Source of the DNA: Salinicola salarius
Lineage (GTDB): Bacteria > Pseudomonadota > Gammaproteobacteria > Pseudomonadales > Halomonadaceae
Direction: 5' to 3'
Length of the DNA stretch: 64,000 bases
Assembly: GCF_003206135.1 (NCBI RefSeq)
Contig: NZ_PZJT01000002.1
Coordinates: forward strand, 326,719-390,718
Both the position numbers and the translations under genes were made by a program. Every line of letters starts with the position of its first letter. Within the stretch, counting starts at the first letter, position 1. The notes below the pieces were generated by a model. That model saw only the letters and a list, made by a program, of their open reading frames with translations, was not told the origin of the DNA and ran no database searches. Shown here one piece after another: positions 27,097-35,317 of this stretch.

Positions 27097-27852
27097 ATGT
27101 CTAGACAAATTTTGACGATGCCGCGCTACCGCGAACTGGCCGAGGAGCTGGTGCGCGAAGTGCGCGCCGACTATGCCCCCGGCGATCTGCTGCCGACCGA
27201 GGCCCAGCTCGCCAGGCGCTTCGCAGTCAATCGCCACACGGTGCGCCGGGCGCTGGACGAGCTGGTCGCCGCCGGCCTGGTGACGCGCCATCAGGGACGC
27301 GGCACCCAGGTGGTGGATCGGCGTCTCGACTACGCCGTCAGCGCCGGCAGCAAGGTGACCCAGAATCTGGCCGGCCTCGGCCTGTCTTCGAATACCTGCT
27401 GTCTCGAACAGGGGCTCGAGATGCCCCCCGAGGCGATCGCGCTGCGTTTCGGACGGCCCGCCGACGAGCCGCTGCTGCGGGTCGATACCGTGCGCTACGT
27501 CGATGATGCCCCGCTGATGCGGCTGCGCCACTGGTTCGATCCCGAGCGCGTGCCGGGCTGGTTGGAGCGCTATCGCGGCGGTTCCACCCGCGCCCTGCTG
27601 GGTCAGCACTATGGCCTGCGGCTTCACCGACGCCGGGTGCGCATCGATGCCGCAACCGCCACCCGCGACGACGCCCGCTGGCTGCAGTGTCCGCTCAATG
27701 CACCGTTACTGCTGATGACCAGCGACAACACCGATGCCGACGGCGCGCTGGTGGAAATCTCGATGGGCCGGGCGCGTGCCGACCGGCTCTCCTATCACGT
27801 TGATTTCGACATCGACCCCATGGATTTCGACACCGACGAGGTTGCGTCATGA
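27097..27852 (+). CDS. phnF: GntR/HutC-family transcriptional regulator PhnF
   Basis: ~251 residues. The N-terminal winged helix (~8-75) contains PRYRELAEELVREV, GDLLPTEAQLARRFAVNRHTVRRALDEL and the wing GLVTRHQGRGTQV. The C-terminal UTRA ligand-binding domain (~95-245) includes LLRVDTVRYVDDAPLMRLRHWF and ends in VEISMGRARADRLSYHVDF. This is the PhnF architecture. It is expected to repress phn genes until a phosphonate-related effector binds. Two starts are possible, ATG 27094/27097 and ATG 27118; the latter would leave the TGTCTAGACA palindrome fully upstream. It overlaps phnG by ATGA. Confidence 0.92.
   Translation: MSRQILTMPRYRELAEELVREVRADYAPGDLLPTEAQLARRFAVNRHTVRRALDELVAAGLVTRHQGRGTQVVDRRLDYAVSAGSKVTQNLAGLGLSSNTCCLEQGLEMPPEAIALRFGRPADEPLLRVDTVRYVDDAPLMRLRHWFDPERVPGWLERYRGGSTRALLGQHYGLRLHRRRVRIDAATATRDDARWLQCPLNAPLLLMTSDNTDADGALVEISMGRARADRLSYHVDFDIDPMDFDTDEVAS
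27098..27107. promoter_or_regulatory. Candidate PhnF operator at the phnF start
   Basis: TGTCTAGACA, a perfect 10-bp palindrome followed by AAT, matches the site upstream of phnC. It overlaps or immediately precedes the phnF start codon, fitting autorepression. Confidence 0.6.
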
Positions 27853-28289
27853 ACGACACATCACGAGGCGCGCGCCAGCGGCTGCTGGCGCTCTCTACCC
27901 GCGAGCGAATCGAGGCGTGCTGGACGGCGCTCGATCCAGTGCCCGCACATCGCTGCTTACGCGGCCCGGAAACCGGCATGGCGATGCTCAAGGGCCGCAC
28001 CGGCGGTACCGGCAACGCCTTCCATCTCGGCGAGATGACCCTGACCCGCGCCAGCGTCGCCCTCGATGACGGCACCCTCGGCCACGGCTGGGTGCGGGGC
28101 CGTGACCACCGCCACGCCGAGCTGATCGCACTGGCCGATGCCGTCGCCCAGCACGCCGAATGGCAGCAGAGGCTCGAGACGCACGTACTCGCGCCGCTGG
28201 CCGAGGAACTGGCCGAGCGCCAGCGCCGCGATGCCGCCACCGCCGCCGCCACCCGCGTCGACTTCTTCACCCTCGTACGTGGTGAATAG
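27849..28289 (+). CDS. phnG: Phosphonate C-P lyase core subunit PhnG
   Basis: A 146-residue protein of family length. RQRLLALSTRERIEACW opens it; the mid-part GPETGMAMLKGRTGGTGNAFHLGEMTLTRASVAL and GHGWVRGRDHRHAELIALADA are PhnG hallmarks. With PhnH, PhnI and PhnJ it forms the (GHIJ)2 complex, in which PhnG assists PhnI in attaching the phosphonate to the ribose of ATP. It is coupled to phnF by a 4-bp overlap. The acidic C-terminal end ATRVDFFTLVRGE is intact. Confidence 0.94.
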   Translation: MNDTSRGARQRLLALSTRERIEACWTALDPVPAHRCLRGPETGMAMLKGRTGGTGNAFHLGEMTLTRASVALDDGTLGHGWVRGRDHRHAELIALADAVAQHAEWQQRLETHVLAPLAEELAERQRRDAATAAATRVDFFTLVRGE

Positions 28290-28350
28290 GTACGTAGTGA
28301 GTGAGCACGTGGCGAATGAGCACGGGCGAATGACGATGGAGAAAGTGACG

Positions 28351-29034
28351 ATGGACAAAGCAATGACGGTAAAGACGGAAACGACGAGGGATCTCGTCTG
28401 GCCTGGACTGGCCGACCCCGCCCACGACAGTCAGCGTCTGTTTCGCCAGATTCTCGGCGCGATGTCCGAGCCGGGCACGCTGACCACGCTGGCCGTGCCG
28501 GCACCGCCGAGTGACGCGCTGGGCGCCGCACTGTGGGGCGTGGTGCTGACGCTCTGCGACCTCGAGACACGCGTCTGGATCGCCGCCGACTTCGACTCGC
28601 CGGCCCTGCGCGAGGCTCTGGCCTTCCACACCGGCGCGCGAATCACCGACGACCCGGCGAGTGCCGATTTCGCGCTGCTGACCCACGAGTCATTCGATCC
28701 GCAGACACCTTTCGCGGTGGGCAGCGACACCTATCCCGATCGCGGTACCACGCTACTGGTCGCCGTCGAGCGGCTGGAAAACGATTCGAACGGTGCCAAC
28801 GACGAAGATAACGGCTGGCGGCTCAGCGGTCCCGGCATCGCCGAGTCGCGGGTGCTCGATATCGGTGACGGCGCCGGCTGCCGGGCACTGATGACTCGCC
28901 TGGCCGGCAACCGTGCCAGCTTTCCGCAGGGGCTGGACGTCATCTTCGGCTGCGGCGCGCAGCTGGCGGCGATTCCCCGCAGCACCCGAATTGCGAGTGT
29001 CGAGGCTCGCGCCGATTCTCAGGAGACGAACTGA
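28351..29034 (+). CDS. phnH: Phosphonate C-P lyase core subunit PhnH
   Basis: 227 residues from ATG 28351, which has GGAGAAAG eight bases upstream. In-frame ATGs at 28330, 28336 and 28363 make the exact start uncertain. Conserved segments are AHDSQRLFRQILGAMSEPGTL, LTLCDLETRVWIA, FHTGARIT, the GPGIAESRVL strand and FPQGLDVIFGCGAQLAAIPRSTRI. PhnH is the PLP-transferase-like fold without cofactor that completes the GHIJ core. It overlaps phnI by TGATG. The short phnG-phnH gap is rich in ATGA/GTGA motifs. Confidence 0.93.
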   Translation: MDKAMTVKTETTRDLVWPGLADPAHDSQRLFRQILGAMSEPGTLTTLAVPAPPSDALGAALWGVVLTLCDLETRVWIAADFDSPALREALAFHTGARITDDPASADFALLTHESFDPQTPFAVGSDTYPDRGTTLLVAVERLENDSNGANDEDNGWRLSGPGIAESRVLDIGDGAGCRALMTRLAGNRASFPQGLDVIFGCGAQLAAIPRSTRIASVEARADSQETN

Positions 29035-30158
29035 TGTACGTAGCCGTCAAGGGAGGCGAGCAGGCGATTGCCAACGCCCATCGCTGGCTGGCCGACCGCC
29101 GCCGCGGCGATCGCGATCGCCCGGAACTGGAGGTCGCCCAGGTCGGTGACCAGCTGCGGCTGGCCGTCGACCGGGTGATGAGCGAAGCCTCGCTCTACGA
29201 TCCCGAACTCGCCGCGCTCGCATTCAAGCAGGCCAGCGGCGATCTCACCGAAGCCGTGTTCCTGCTGCGCGCCTATCGCACCACGCTGCCGCGACTGGCG
29301 GTCAGCGAGCCGCTCGAAACCGCCAACATGCGCATCGAGCGCCGCATCAGCGCCACCTACAAGGACATCCCCGGCGGCCAGATTCTGGGGCCGACCTACG
29401 ACTACACCCACCGCCTGCTCGACTTCCTGCAGCTGGCCGGTGCCGAGGTGCCGGCCGCCGAGATTCGCGAAGAACTCACCGAAGCCGAGGCGTGCCCGCA
29501 GATTCTGGAACTGCTCAACGACGAAGGCCTGGTCGAGCAGGAGATCGACGACGGCAGTGAGCCTGCGGACATCACCCGCGATCCGCCCGATTATCCGATG
29601 GACCGTGCCGCCCGGCTGCAGATGCTGGCCCGTGGTGACGAGGGCTACCTGCTGGCGCTGGGCTACTCCACTCAGCGCGGCTACGGCCGCAACCACCCGT
29701 TTGCCGGCGAGATTCGCCTGGGCCAGGTGGAGGTCGAGATCCACGTCGACGAGTGGGACGAGACGATCTGCGTCGGCGAGATCGCGTTGAACGAGTGCCA
29801 GATGATCAACCAGTTCGGCGGCTCGCGCGAGGCTGCACCGCAGTTCACGCGTGGCTACGGCCTCGCCTTCGGTCACAACGAGCGCAAGACCATGGCCATG
29901 GCGCTGGTCGACCGCGCCCTGCGCGCCGAGGAACTGGGCGAGCCGATCATCGGTCCCGCCCAGCAGGCGGAGTTCGTGCTGGCGCATGCCGACAGCGTCG
30001 ACGCCTCCGGCTTCGTCTCGCACCTGAAACTGCCGCACTACGTCGACTTCCAGTCCGAGCTCGATCTGCTGCGCCGCCTGCGACGCGAACATGCCGCACG
30101 CCAGGCCGAGCTGGCGGATGCTCATGAAGCCGTCAAGTCGCCGTCGGAGGAGAACTGA
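29034..30158 (+). CDS. phnI: Phosphonate ribosyl-transferring subunit PhnI
   Basis: 374 residues, the usual length. MYVAVKGGEQAI opens the protein; RRISATYKDIPGGQILGPTYDYTHRLLDF and ALGYSTQRGYGRNHPFAGEIRLG are strongly conserved blocks. PhnI with G, H and L displaces adenine from ATP to yield alkylphosphonate-ribose triphosphate. By analogy it also has purine nucleosidase activity. The C-terminal segment HADSVDASGFVSHLKLPHYVDFQ is typical. The gene is coupled to phnH and has a 1-bp gap to phnJ, whose ribosome site CGGAGGAG lies inside the phnI end. Confidence 0.95.
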   Translation: MYVAVKGGEQAIANAHRWLADRRRGDRDRPELEVAQVGDQLRLAVDRVMSEASLYDPELAALAFKQASGDLTEAVFLLRAYRTTLPRLAVSEPLETANMRIERRISATYKDIPGGQILGPTYDYTHRLLDFLQLAGAEVPAAEIREELTEAEACPQILELLNDEGLVEQEIDDGSEPADITRDPPDYPMDRAARLQMLARGDEGYLLALGYSTQRGYGRNHPFAGEIRLGQVEVEIHVDEWDETICVGEIALNECQMINQFGGSREAAPQFTRGYGLAFGHNERKTMAMALVDRALRAEELGEPIIGPAQQAEFVLAHADSVDASGFVSHLKLPHYVDFQSELDLLRRLRREHAARQAELADAHEAVKSPSEEN

Positions 30159-30159
30159 T

Positions 30160-30993
30160 ATGGATGGGTATAATTTTGCTTATCTGGACGAGCAGACCAA
30201 ACGCATGATCCGCCGCGCGCTGCTCAAGGGGGTGGCGATTCCCGGCTATCAGGTGCCGTTCGGCGGTCGCGAGATGCCGATGCCCTACGGCTGGGGCACC
30301 GGCGGCGTGCAGCTCACCGCGAGCATTCTCGGCGCCGACGACATTCTCAAGGTGATCGACCAGGGCGCCGACGACACCACCAATGCGGTCAGCATCCGCC
30401 ACTTCTTCCAGCGCGTGGCCGGCGTCGAGACCACTACCGCCACCACCGCGGCGGACGTCATCCAGACCCGCCACCGGATTCCCGAGACCCTGCTGCGCGC
30501 CGGCCAGATCCTGGTGTTCCAGGTGCCGATCCCCGAGCCGCTGCGCTTCATCGAGCCCAGCGAGCAGGAGACGCGGCTGATGCACGCGCTGGAGGAGTAC
30601 GGCGTGATGCACGTCAAGCTCTACGAGGACATCGCCCGCTACGGTCATATCGCCACCACCTACGCCTACCCGGTCAAGGTGGACGGGCGCTATGTGATGG
30701 ACCCGTCGCCGATTCCCAAGTTCGACAATCCCAAGCTCGACGGCAACCCGGCGCTGATGCTGTTCGGCGCCGGCCGCGAGAAGCGGCTTTACGCGATCCC
30801 GCCCTACACCCGGGTCGAGAGCCTCGACTTCGAGGACCACCCGTTCGAGGTCCAGACCTGGGAGCACACCTGCGCGCTGTGCGGCAGCGATCACAGCTAT
30901 CTCGACGAAGTGATCACCGACGATAAGGGCGGGCGGATGTTCGTCTGCTCCGATACCGACTACTGCCAGACGCGACGGGGAGAGGTGGCATGA
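30160..30993 (+). CDS. phnJ: C-P lyase radical-SAM catalytic subunit PhnJ
   Basis: 277 residues. PhnJ breaks the C-P bond by radical chemistry with an Fe4S4 cluster and SAM. Cluster cysteines Cys238, Cys241 and Cys263 and the catalytic Cys269 are present (CALCGSDH...MFVCSDTDYC), matching E. coli C241/C244/C266/C272. The radical glycine corresponds to Gly29 (AIPGYQ). The whole sequence tracks E. coli PhnJ from YNFAYLDEQTKRMIRRA. ATG 30160 is fixed by CGGAGGAG and homology. It overlaps phnK by ATGA. Confidence 0.97.
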   Translation: MDGYNFAYLDEQTKRMIRRALLKGVAIPGYQVPFGGREMPMPYGWGTGGVQLTASILGADDILKVIDQGADDTTNAVSIRHFFQRVAGVETTTATTAADVIQTRHRIPETLLRAGQILVFQVPIPEPLRFIEPSEQETRLMHALEEYGVMHVKLYEDIARYGHIATTYAYPVKVDGRYVMDPSPIPKFDNPKLDGNPALMLFGAGREKRLYAIPPYTRVESLDFEDHPFEVQTWEHTCALCGSDHSYLDEVITDDKGGRMFVCSDTDYCQTRRGEVA

Positions 30994-31805
30994 AGAAGCC
31001 GGTACTGGAGCGCCCGGTCCTGCTGGACGTTCAGGACATCACCCGCCTCTACGGTCCCGGCAAGGGCTGCGAGGCGATCGATTTTCAACTGCATGCCGGC
31101 GAGGTGCTGGGCATCGTCGGCGAGTCCGGCTCCGGCAAGTCGACGCTGTTGCGCGTGCTCGCCGGGCTGGAAGCGCCGGATGCGGGGCGCGTGATCTATC
31201 GCCGCCATGCCGGCGAAGACGTGTTGGACCGGGGTGAGGCCGAGCTCGACCTCTACGCCATCGGCGAGGCGCGTCGCCGGGAGCTGCTGCGTCTCGAATG
31301 GGGGCTGGTGCATCAGAACCCCCGCGACGGCCTGCGCATGGGCGTTTCCGCCGGGGCCAACATCGGCGAGCGGCTGATGGCCCAAGGTCAGCGCCACTAC
31401 GGCCAGCTCAGGGAGACGGGGCAGGCGTGGATGCACCAGGTCGAGCTCGATCCGGGCCGTATCGACGACGCGCCGCGCACGTTTTCCGGCGGCATGCAGC
31501 AGCGCCTGCAGATCGCCCGCACCCTGGTCACCCGGCCACGGCTGGTGTTCATGGACGAGCCCACCGGCGGGCTGGATGTCTCGGTGCAGGCGCGCCTGCT
31601 CGACATGCTGCGCACGCTGGTGCGCCAGATGGGGCTTTCGGTGGTGCTGGTCACCCACGACCTCGCCGTGGCGCGCCTGCTCGCTCATCGCCTGATGGTG
31701 ATGCGCCGCGGTCAGGTGGTGGAGACCGGCCTCACCGACCAGATCCTCGACGATCCGCAGCACGAGTATACGCAGCTGCTGGTTTCATCCGTGCTGACAC
31801 CTTGA
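30990..31805 (+). CDS. phnK: C-P lyase accessory ABC ATPase PhnK
   Basis: 271 residues. Walker A GESGSGKST (~48-56), signature FSGGMQQRLQIAR (~164-176), Walker B VFMDEPTGGLD and switch His in LVTHDLAV. It has the oligopeptide-transporter-type ATPase fold but no cognate permease here. In E. coli it binds the GHIJ core through PhnJ and uses ATP for turnover of the lyase. Translationally coupled to phnJ, with phnL 13 bp downstream. Confidence 0.95.
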   Translation: MKKPVLERPVLLDVQDITRLYGPGKGCEAIDFQLHAGEVLGIVGESGSGKSTLLRVLAGLEAPDAGRVIYRRHAGEDVLDRGEAELDLYAIGEARRRELLRLEWGLVHQNPRDGLRMGVSAGANIGERLMAQGQRHYGQLRETGQAWMHQVELDPGRIDDAPRTFSGGMQQRLQIARTLVTRPRLVFMDEPTGGLDVSVQARLLDMLRTLVRQMGLSVVLVTHDLAVARLLAHRLMVMRRGQVVETGLTDQILDDPQHEYTQLLVSSVLTP

Positions 31806-31818
31806 GGGAGGAATTCCG

Positions 31819-32586
31819 ATGCTTTCCGAGACTAGTGTTTCCCCGAAGCGCGCCCGACCTCGCCTCACGGTGGATGGGCTGCACAAACGGTTCCTGCTGC
31901 ATGGCCAGGGCGGGCTCGAGATCGACGTGATGCGCGATCTCTCGCTGACCCTCGACGCCGGCGAATGCCTGGTGCTGGCCGGCCGCAGCGGCATCGGCAA
32001 GAGCACGCTGCTGAAGATGCTCCACGGCGACTATCGCATCGACCGGGGCCACATCCGGCTGCATTTCGAGGATGGCGAACTCGACCTCGAGACGTTGCCG
32101 GCCTACGCCTGGCACGGCCTGCGCCGAGACGTGATCGGCTACGTCAGCCAGTTTCTCCGTGTGGTACCGCGGGTCGCCGCCGTCGACGTGGTGATGGAGC
32201 CGCTGCTGGCGCGTGGTGCCGACGAAAACGAGGCCCTCCAGCGCGCCGAGACGCTGCTGGCCCGGCTCAACCTGCCCGAGCGACTGTGGCAGCTGCCGCC
32301 CGGCACCTTCTCCGGCGGCGAGCAGCAGCGCGTCAACATCGCCCGCGGCTTCATCGGCGAGCATCCGCTGCTGCTGCTCGACGAGCCCACCGCGTCGCTG
32401 GACGCCACCAATCGCGACGTGGTGATCGCCCTGATCGGCGAGGCCAAGGCCCGCGGCGCGGCGATGCTCGGCATTTTCCACGACGAGGACGTCCGCGATC
32501 GCGTCGCCGATCGCCTGCTGCCGCTGGACGACAGTCTCGGCGCCCGCGCTTCCGTCACCCAGAACACTCAGGAGACGCTGTCATGA
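31819..32586 (+). CDS. phnL: C-P lyase accessory ABC ATPase PhnL
   Basis: 255 residues. Walker A GRSGIGKST, the GYVSQFLRVVPRVAAVDVV segment typical of PhnL, signature FSGGEQQRVNIAR, Walker B LLLLDEPTASLD and switch His (FHDEDVR). It joins PhnK on the lyase core and is needed with PhnGHI for formation of the ribose-triphosphate phosphonate. A GGGAGGAA site precedes ATG 31819. It overlaps phnM by ATGA. Confidence 0.95.
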   Translation: MLSETSVSPKRARPRLTVDGLHKRFLLHGQGGLEIDVMRDLSLTLDAGECLVLAGRSGIGKSTLLKMLHGDYRIDRGHIRLHFEDGELDLETLPAYAWHGLRRDVIGYVSQFLRVVPRVAAVDVVMEPLLARGADENEALQRAETLLARLNLPERLWQLPPGTFSGGEQQRVNIARGFIGEHPLLLLDEPTASLDATNRDVVIALIGEAKARGAAMLGIFHDEDVRDRVADRLLPLDDSLGARASVTQNTQETLS

Positions 32587-33731
32587 GCACGCAGGAACAG
32601 GTGCTGACCAACGCCAGGCTGGTGCTCGACGACGAGGTGATCGACGGCACGCTGGTGATCCGCGACGGCCGGATCACCGCCATCGACCATGGCGCGAGCC
32701 AGGCTACGGGCGCCGTCGATTGCGAAGGCGACACGCTGCTGCCAGGGCTGGTCGAGCTGCACACCGACAACATGGAAAAGTATTTCCAGCCGCGACCCAA
32801 GGTCGAGTGGCCGGGGCGTCAGGCGGCGCTGGCCCACGACGCCCAGATGGCGGCCAGCGGCATCACCACCGTGTTCGATGCGGTCTCGATCGGTGACGTC
32901 GACGAGCAGAGCATGCGCCACCGGGCACTGGACGAGATGTGCCATGCCCTGTCGCAGATCGTTCACGACGGTCTGGCGCGGGTCGATCATCGTCTGCACC
33001 TGCGCTGCGAGGTGAGTCACCCGAACACGCTGGCGCGGTTCAACGAGCTGTCGTCATCACCATTGCTGGGCCTGGTCTCGCTGATGGATCACGCCCCCGG
33101 CCAGCGCCAGTTCGCCAGCCTCGAGGCGTATCGCGTCTACTATCAGGGCAAGTACCAGCTCGATGACGCGGCGATGAATGCCTTCATGGCGACCCAGATC
33201 GACAACAGCCAGCGCTACAGCGCCGAGCATCGACGCGCCATCGCGGCCACCTGTCGCGAACGCGGCCTGGCGATCGCCAGCCACGACGACGCCACCGTCG
33301 AGCACGTCGTCGAAAGCCATGAATACGGCACCCGGGTCGCGGAGTTCCCCACCACCCGCGAAGCGGCGGAGGCCTCCCACCGCGCTGGCATGGCGGTGAT
33401 GATGGGCGCACCCAACGTGGTTCGCGGCGGTTCCCATTCCGGCAACATCGCCGCCGCCGAACTCGTCGAGCTGGGCGTGCTGGATATCCTGTCGTCGGAC
33501 TACTATCCGGCGGCGCTGCTCGATGCCGTATTCCGGGTGGCGGCGATGGAGAACGGCTACGCACTGACCCGGGCGGTCGCCACTGCGACACGCATACCGG
33601 CCGAAGCGGTAGGCCTGACCGATCGTGGGCGCCTGGCGCCGGGGCTGCGTGCCGATCTGCTGCGGGTGCGATTGATCGCCGATCATCCGGTGGTGCAGCG
33701 GGTTTGGTCTGCGGGTAAGCAAGTTCACTGA
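32583..33731 (+). CDS. phnM: Alpha-D-ribose 1-methylphosphonate 5-triphosphate diphosphatase PhnM
   Basis: 382 residues, amidohydrolase superfamily. A small beta domain (~1-55, TNARLVLDDEVIDGTLVIRDGRI) leads to the barrel. The metal H-x-D motif is in GLVELHTDNMEKYFQPRP. Further ligands lie in IASHDDAT and MGAPNVVRGGSHSGN, with the late Asp in DILSSDYYP. It releases pyrophosphate to give the 5-phosphate substrate of PhnJ. The start at 32583 is fixed by the 4-bp overlap with phnL; the much longer open frame upstream is an antisense-type artefact. A repeat element begins at its stop codon. Confidence 0.96.
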   Translation: MSTQEQVLTNARLVLDDEVIDGTLVIRDGRITAIDHGASQATGAVDCEGDTLLPGLVELHTDNMEKYFQPRPKVEWPGRQAALAHDAQMAASGITTVFDAVSIGDVDEQSMRHRALDEMCHALSQIVHDGLARVDHRLHLRCEVSHPNTLARFNELSSSPLLGLVSLMDHAPGQRQFASLEAYRVYYQGKYQLDDAAMNAFMATQIDNSQRYSAEHRRAIAATCRERGLAIASHDDATVEHVVESHEYGTRVAEFPTTREAAEASHRAGMAVMMGAPNVVRGGSHSGNIAAAELVELGVLDILSSDYYPAALLDAVFRVAAMENGYALTRAVATATRIPAEAVGLTDRGRLAPGLRADLLRVRLIADHPVVQRVWSAGKQVH

Positions 33732-33871
33732 GGGTACGTCTGAAAATGCCTGCGCTTGTCCATACGGCGTTAAAAATCGGCTCAAGATGCTCATTTACAC
33801 CCCGTAAACTCCGCTCTTTCGCCGATTTTTGCCTTGTCTGGACTGCGCTCGTCGATTTTCAGATCGACCCT
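33731..33871. repeat. Palindromic interspersed repeat between phnM and phnN
   Basis: A 141-bp element with terminal inverted arms (AGGGTACGTCTGAAAAT at 33731-33747 against ATTTTCAGATCGACCCT at 33855-33871). An inner perfect pair, AAAAATCGGC (33772-33781) and GCCGATTTTT (33821-33830), surrounds TTAC...GTAA. It can fold into one long hairpin and codes for nothing. It has the look of a REP/MITE-like element common in Halomonas-type genomes. Confidence 0.75.
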
Positions 33872-33909
33872 GGATAAATGCCGATGTCTCGGTCATCTCG
33901 CTCGGCTAT

Positions 33910-33939
33910 TTATCTCAGGACCGATTATCTCAGGACCGA
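33910..33939 (+). repeat. 15-bp tandem duplication upstream of phnN
   Basis: TTATCTCAGGACCGA occurs twice head to tail, just before the phnN leader. It may be replication slippage; no function is assigned. Confidence 0.8.
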
Positions 33940-33974
33940 GAAATCCGAGAACGCTTATACATAAAGGCAGCGAT

Positions 33975-34532
33975 ATGGATGAAGGTCGTCTGATCTACGT
34001 CATGGGCGCCAGCGGCGTCGGCAAGGACAGTCTGCTGCGCGAGCTGGCACGACGGCGCCCGGACGCGCTGGTGGCGCATCGCTACATCACGCGCGCCAGC
34101 GGCGGGGCGGAGAACTGTATCGAACTCTCCCGCGAGGCATTCCACTGGCGGCGGGAGCAGGGGCTGTTCTGCCTTTCATGGAGCGCACATGGGCTCGACT
34201 ACGGCGTCGGCATCGAGATCGAAGCGTGGCTGGCGGCGGGGCATACGGTGGTGCTCAACGGCAGCCGGCGAGCGCTGGAGCGCGCCCGTCAACGCTTCGG
34301 CGCGGTCCTGATGCCGGTTCTGGTCGTGGCGGATGCCGAGGTGCTGCGCCGGCGTCTGATCGCTCGCGGGCGCGAGACACCGGCCGAGATCGAGGCGCGG
34401 CTGGCGCGCGGCGGCGGTGAGGATGCGCTGAGCGATATTGCGCGTATCGACAACGGCGGCGAGCTGGCGCATGGCGTGAAGGCGCTCGAAGCCTGGCTCG
34501 ACGCCACGCCTGTAGCGGACGGTCCGGCGTGA
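33975..34532 (+). CDS. phnN: Ribose 1,5-bisphosphokinase PhnN
   Basis: 185 residues with the guanylate-kinase-like fold. The P-loop is GASGVGKDSL (~11-20), followed by HRYITRAS (~38-45) and ENCIELSREAFHWRREQGLFCLSWSAHG, the acceptor-binding region. RLIARGRET forms the lid. It phosphorylates ribose 1,5-bisphosphate to PRPP, returning the ribose carrier of C-P lyase to metabolism. ATG 33975 has AAGG upstream. It is separated from phnM by the repeat element and may have its own promoter; it overlaps phnP (GTGA). Confidence 0.93.
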   Translation: MDEGRLIYVMGASGVGKDSLLRELARRRPDALVAHRYITRASGGAENCIELSREAFHWRREQGLFCLSWSAHGLDYGVGIEIEAWLAAGHTVVLNGSRRALERARQRFGAVLMPVLVVADAEVLRRRLIARGRETPAEIEARLARGGGEDALSDIARIDNGGELAHGVKALEAWLDATPVADGPA

Positions 34533-35308
34533 AGCTGCGCTTCGCCGGCACCGGCGACAGCGCCCAGGTGCCTTGTTTCGGCTGCGACTGCCTGGCCTGC
34601 CAGCGCGCGCGGCTGCTGAGCTGCCACCGCCGCGAGCCCTGTTGCGGCGAGATCGAACTCGATGGCGATCTGATCCTGATCGACGCCGGCCGCATGGATC
34701 TGGCCGCCCGCTGCGAGCGCCAGCGCCCGGCCGCCATCCTGTTGACCCACTATCACGCCGATCATGTGCAGGGGCTGTTGCATCTGCGCTGGGGCCGGGG
34801 CGAATCGATTCCGGTCTACGGTCCCAAAGATCCTCAAGGCTGTGCCGACTTGCACAAGAACCCCGGCATTCTCGACTTCCAACCCGGCCTGAAGCCGTTT
34901 CGGCCCTTGCAGCTGGGCCGGCTCGAGGTCACGCCGCTGCCGCTGAATCACAGCAAGCCGACGCTGGGCTACGCGATCTCCGACGGCGTCAATCGGCTGG
35001 CCTGGTTGTGCGATACCGTGGGCTTGCCCGGCGCCACCGAACGCTTCCTGACCGAATGGCGGCCGCATGGTGTGGTGATCGATGCCACCCATCCGGATTC
35101 TTATAACTCCCCGCACCCGGAGTCTCACGCCGCGCCCCGCAACCACAACAACGTCAGCATGGCGCTGGAGATCATCGAGCGACTGTCGCCAGCGCGGGCC
35201 TGGCTGACGCACATCAGTCACGAACTGGACGCCGACTTCTTGGCAACGTCGCGAACCCTGCCGGAAGGCGTGGAGTTGGCCGCCGATGGCAGCGACATTC
35301 TTTTCTGA
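34529..35308 (+). CDS. phnP: Phosphoribosyl 1,2-cyclic phosphodiesterase PhnP
   Basis: 259 residues, metallo-beta-lactamase fold. The catalytic motif H-x-H-x-D-H is LLTHYHADHVQGL (~70-80). PLNHSKPTLGY, LCDTVGLP and the C-terminal LTHISHELD supply the other metal ligands. The N-terminal structural-zinc cysteines (PCFGCDCLACQRA) are present. It opens the cyclic ribose phosphate produced by PhnJ. A GTG start in a 4-bp overlap with phnN fixes the reading. Confidence 0.95.
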   Translation: MKLRFAGTGDSAQVPCFGCDCLACQRARLLSCHRREPCCGEIELDGDLILIDAGRMDLAARCERQRPAAILLTHYHADHVQGLLHLRWGRGESIPVYGPKDPQGCADLHKNPGILDFQPGLKPFRPLQLGRLEVTPLPLNHSKPTLGYAISDGVNRLAWLCDTVGLPGATERFLTEWRPHGVVIDATHPDSYNSPHPESHAAPRNHNNVSMALEIIERLSPARAWLTHISHELDADFLATSRTLPEGVELAADGSDILF

Positions 35309-35317
35309 GAGGGATTC

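Noticed and set aside
31965..32582. Long upstream extension of phnM
   Set aside because: Runs out of phase through phnL, which has intact ABC motifs; the ATGA overlap gives the true start.
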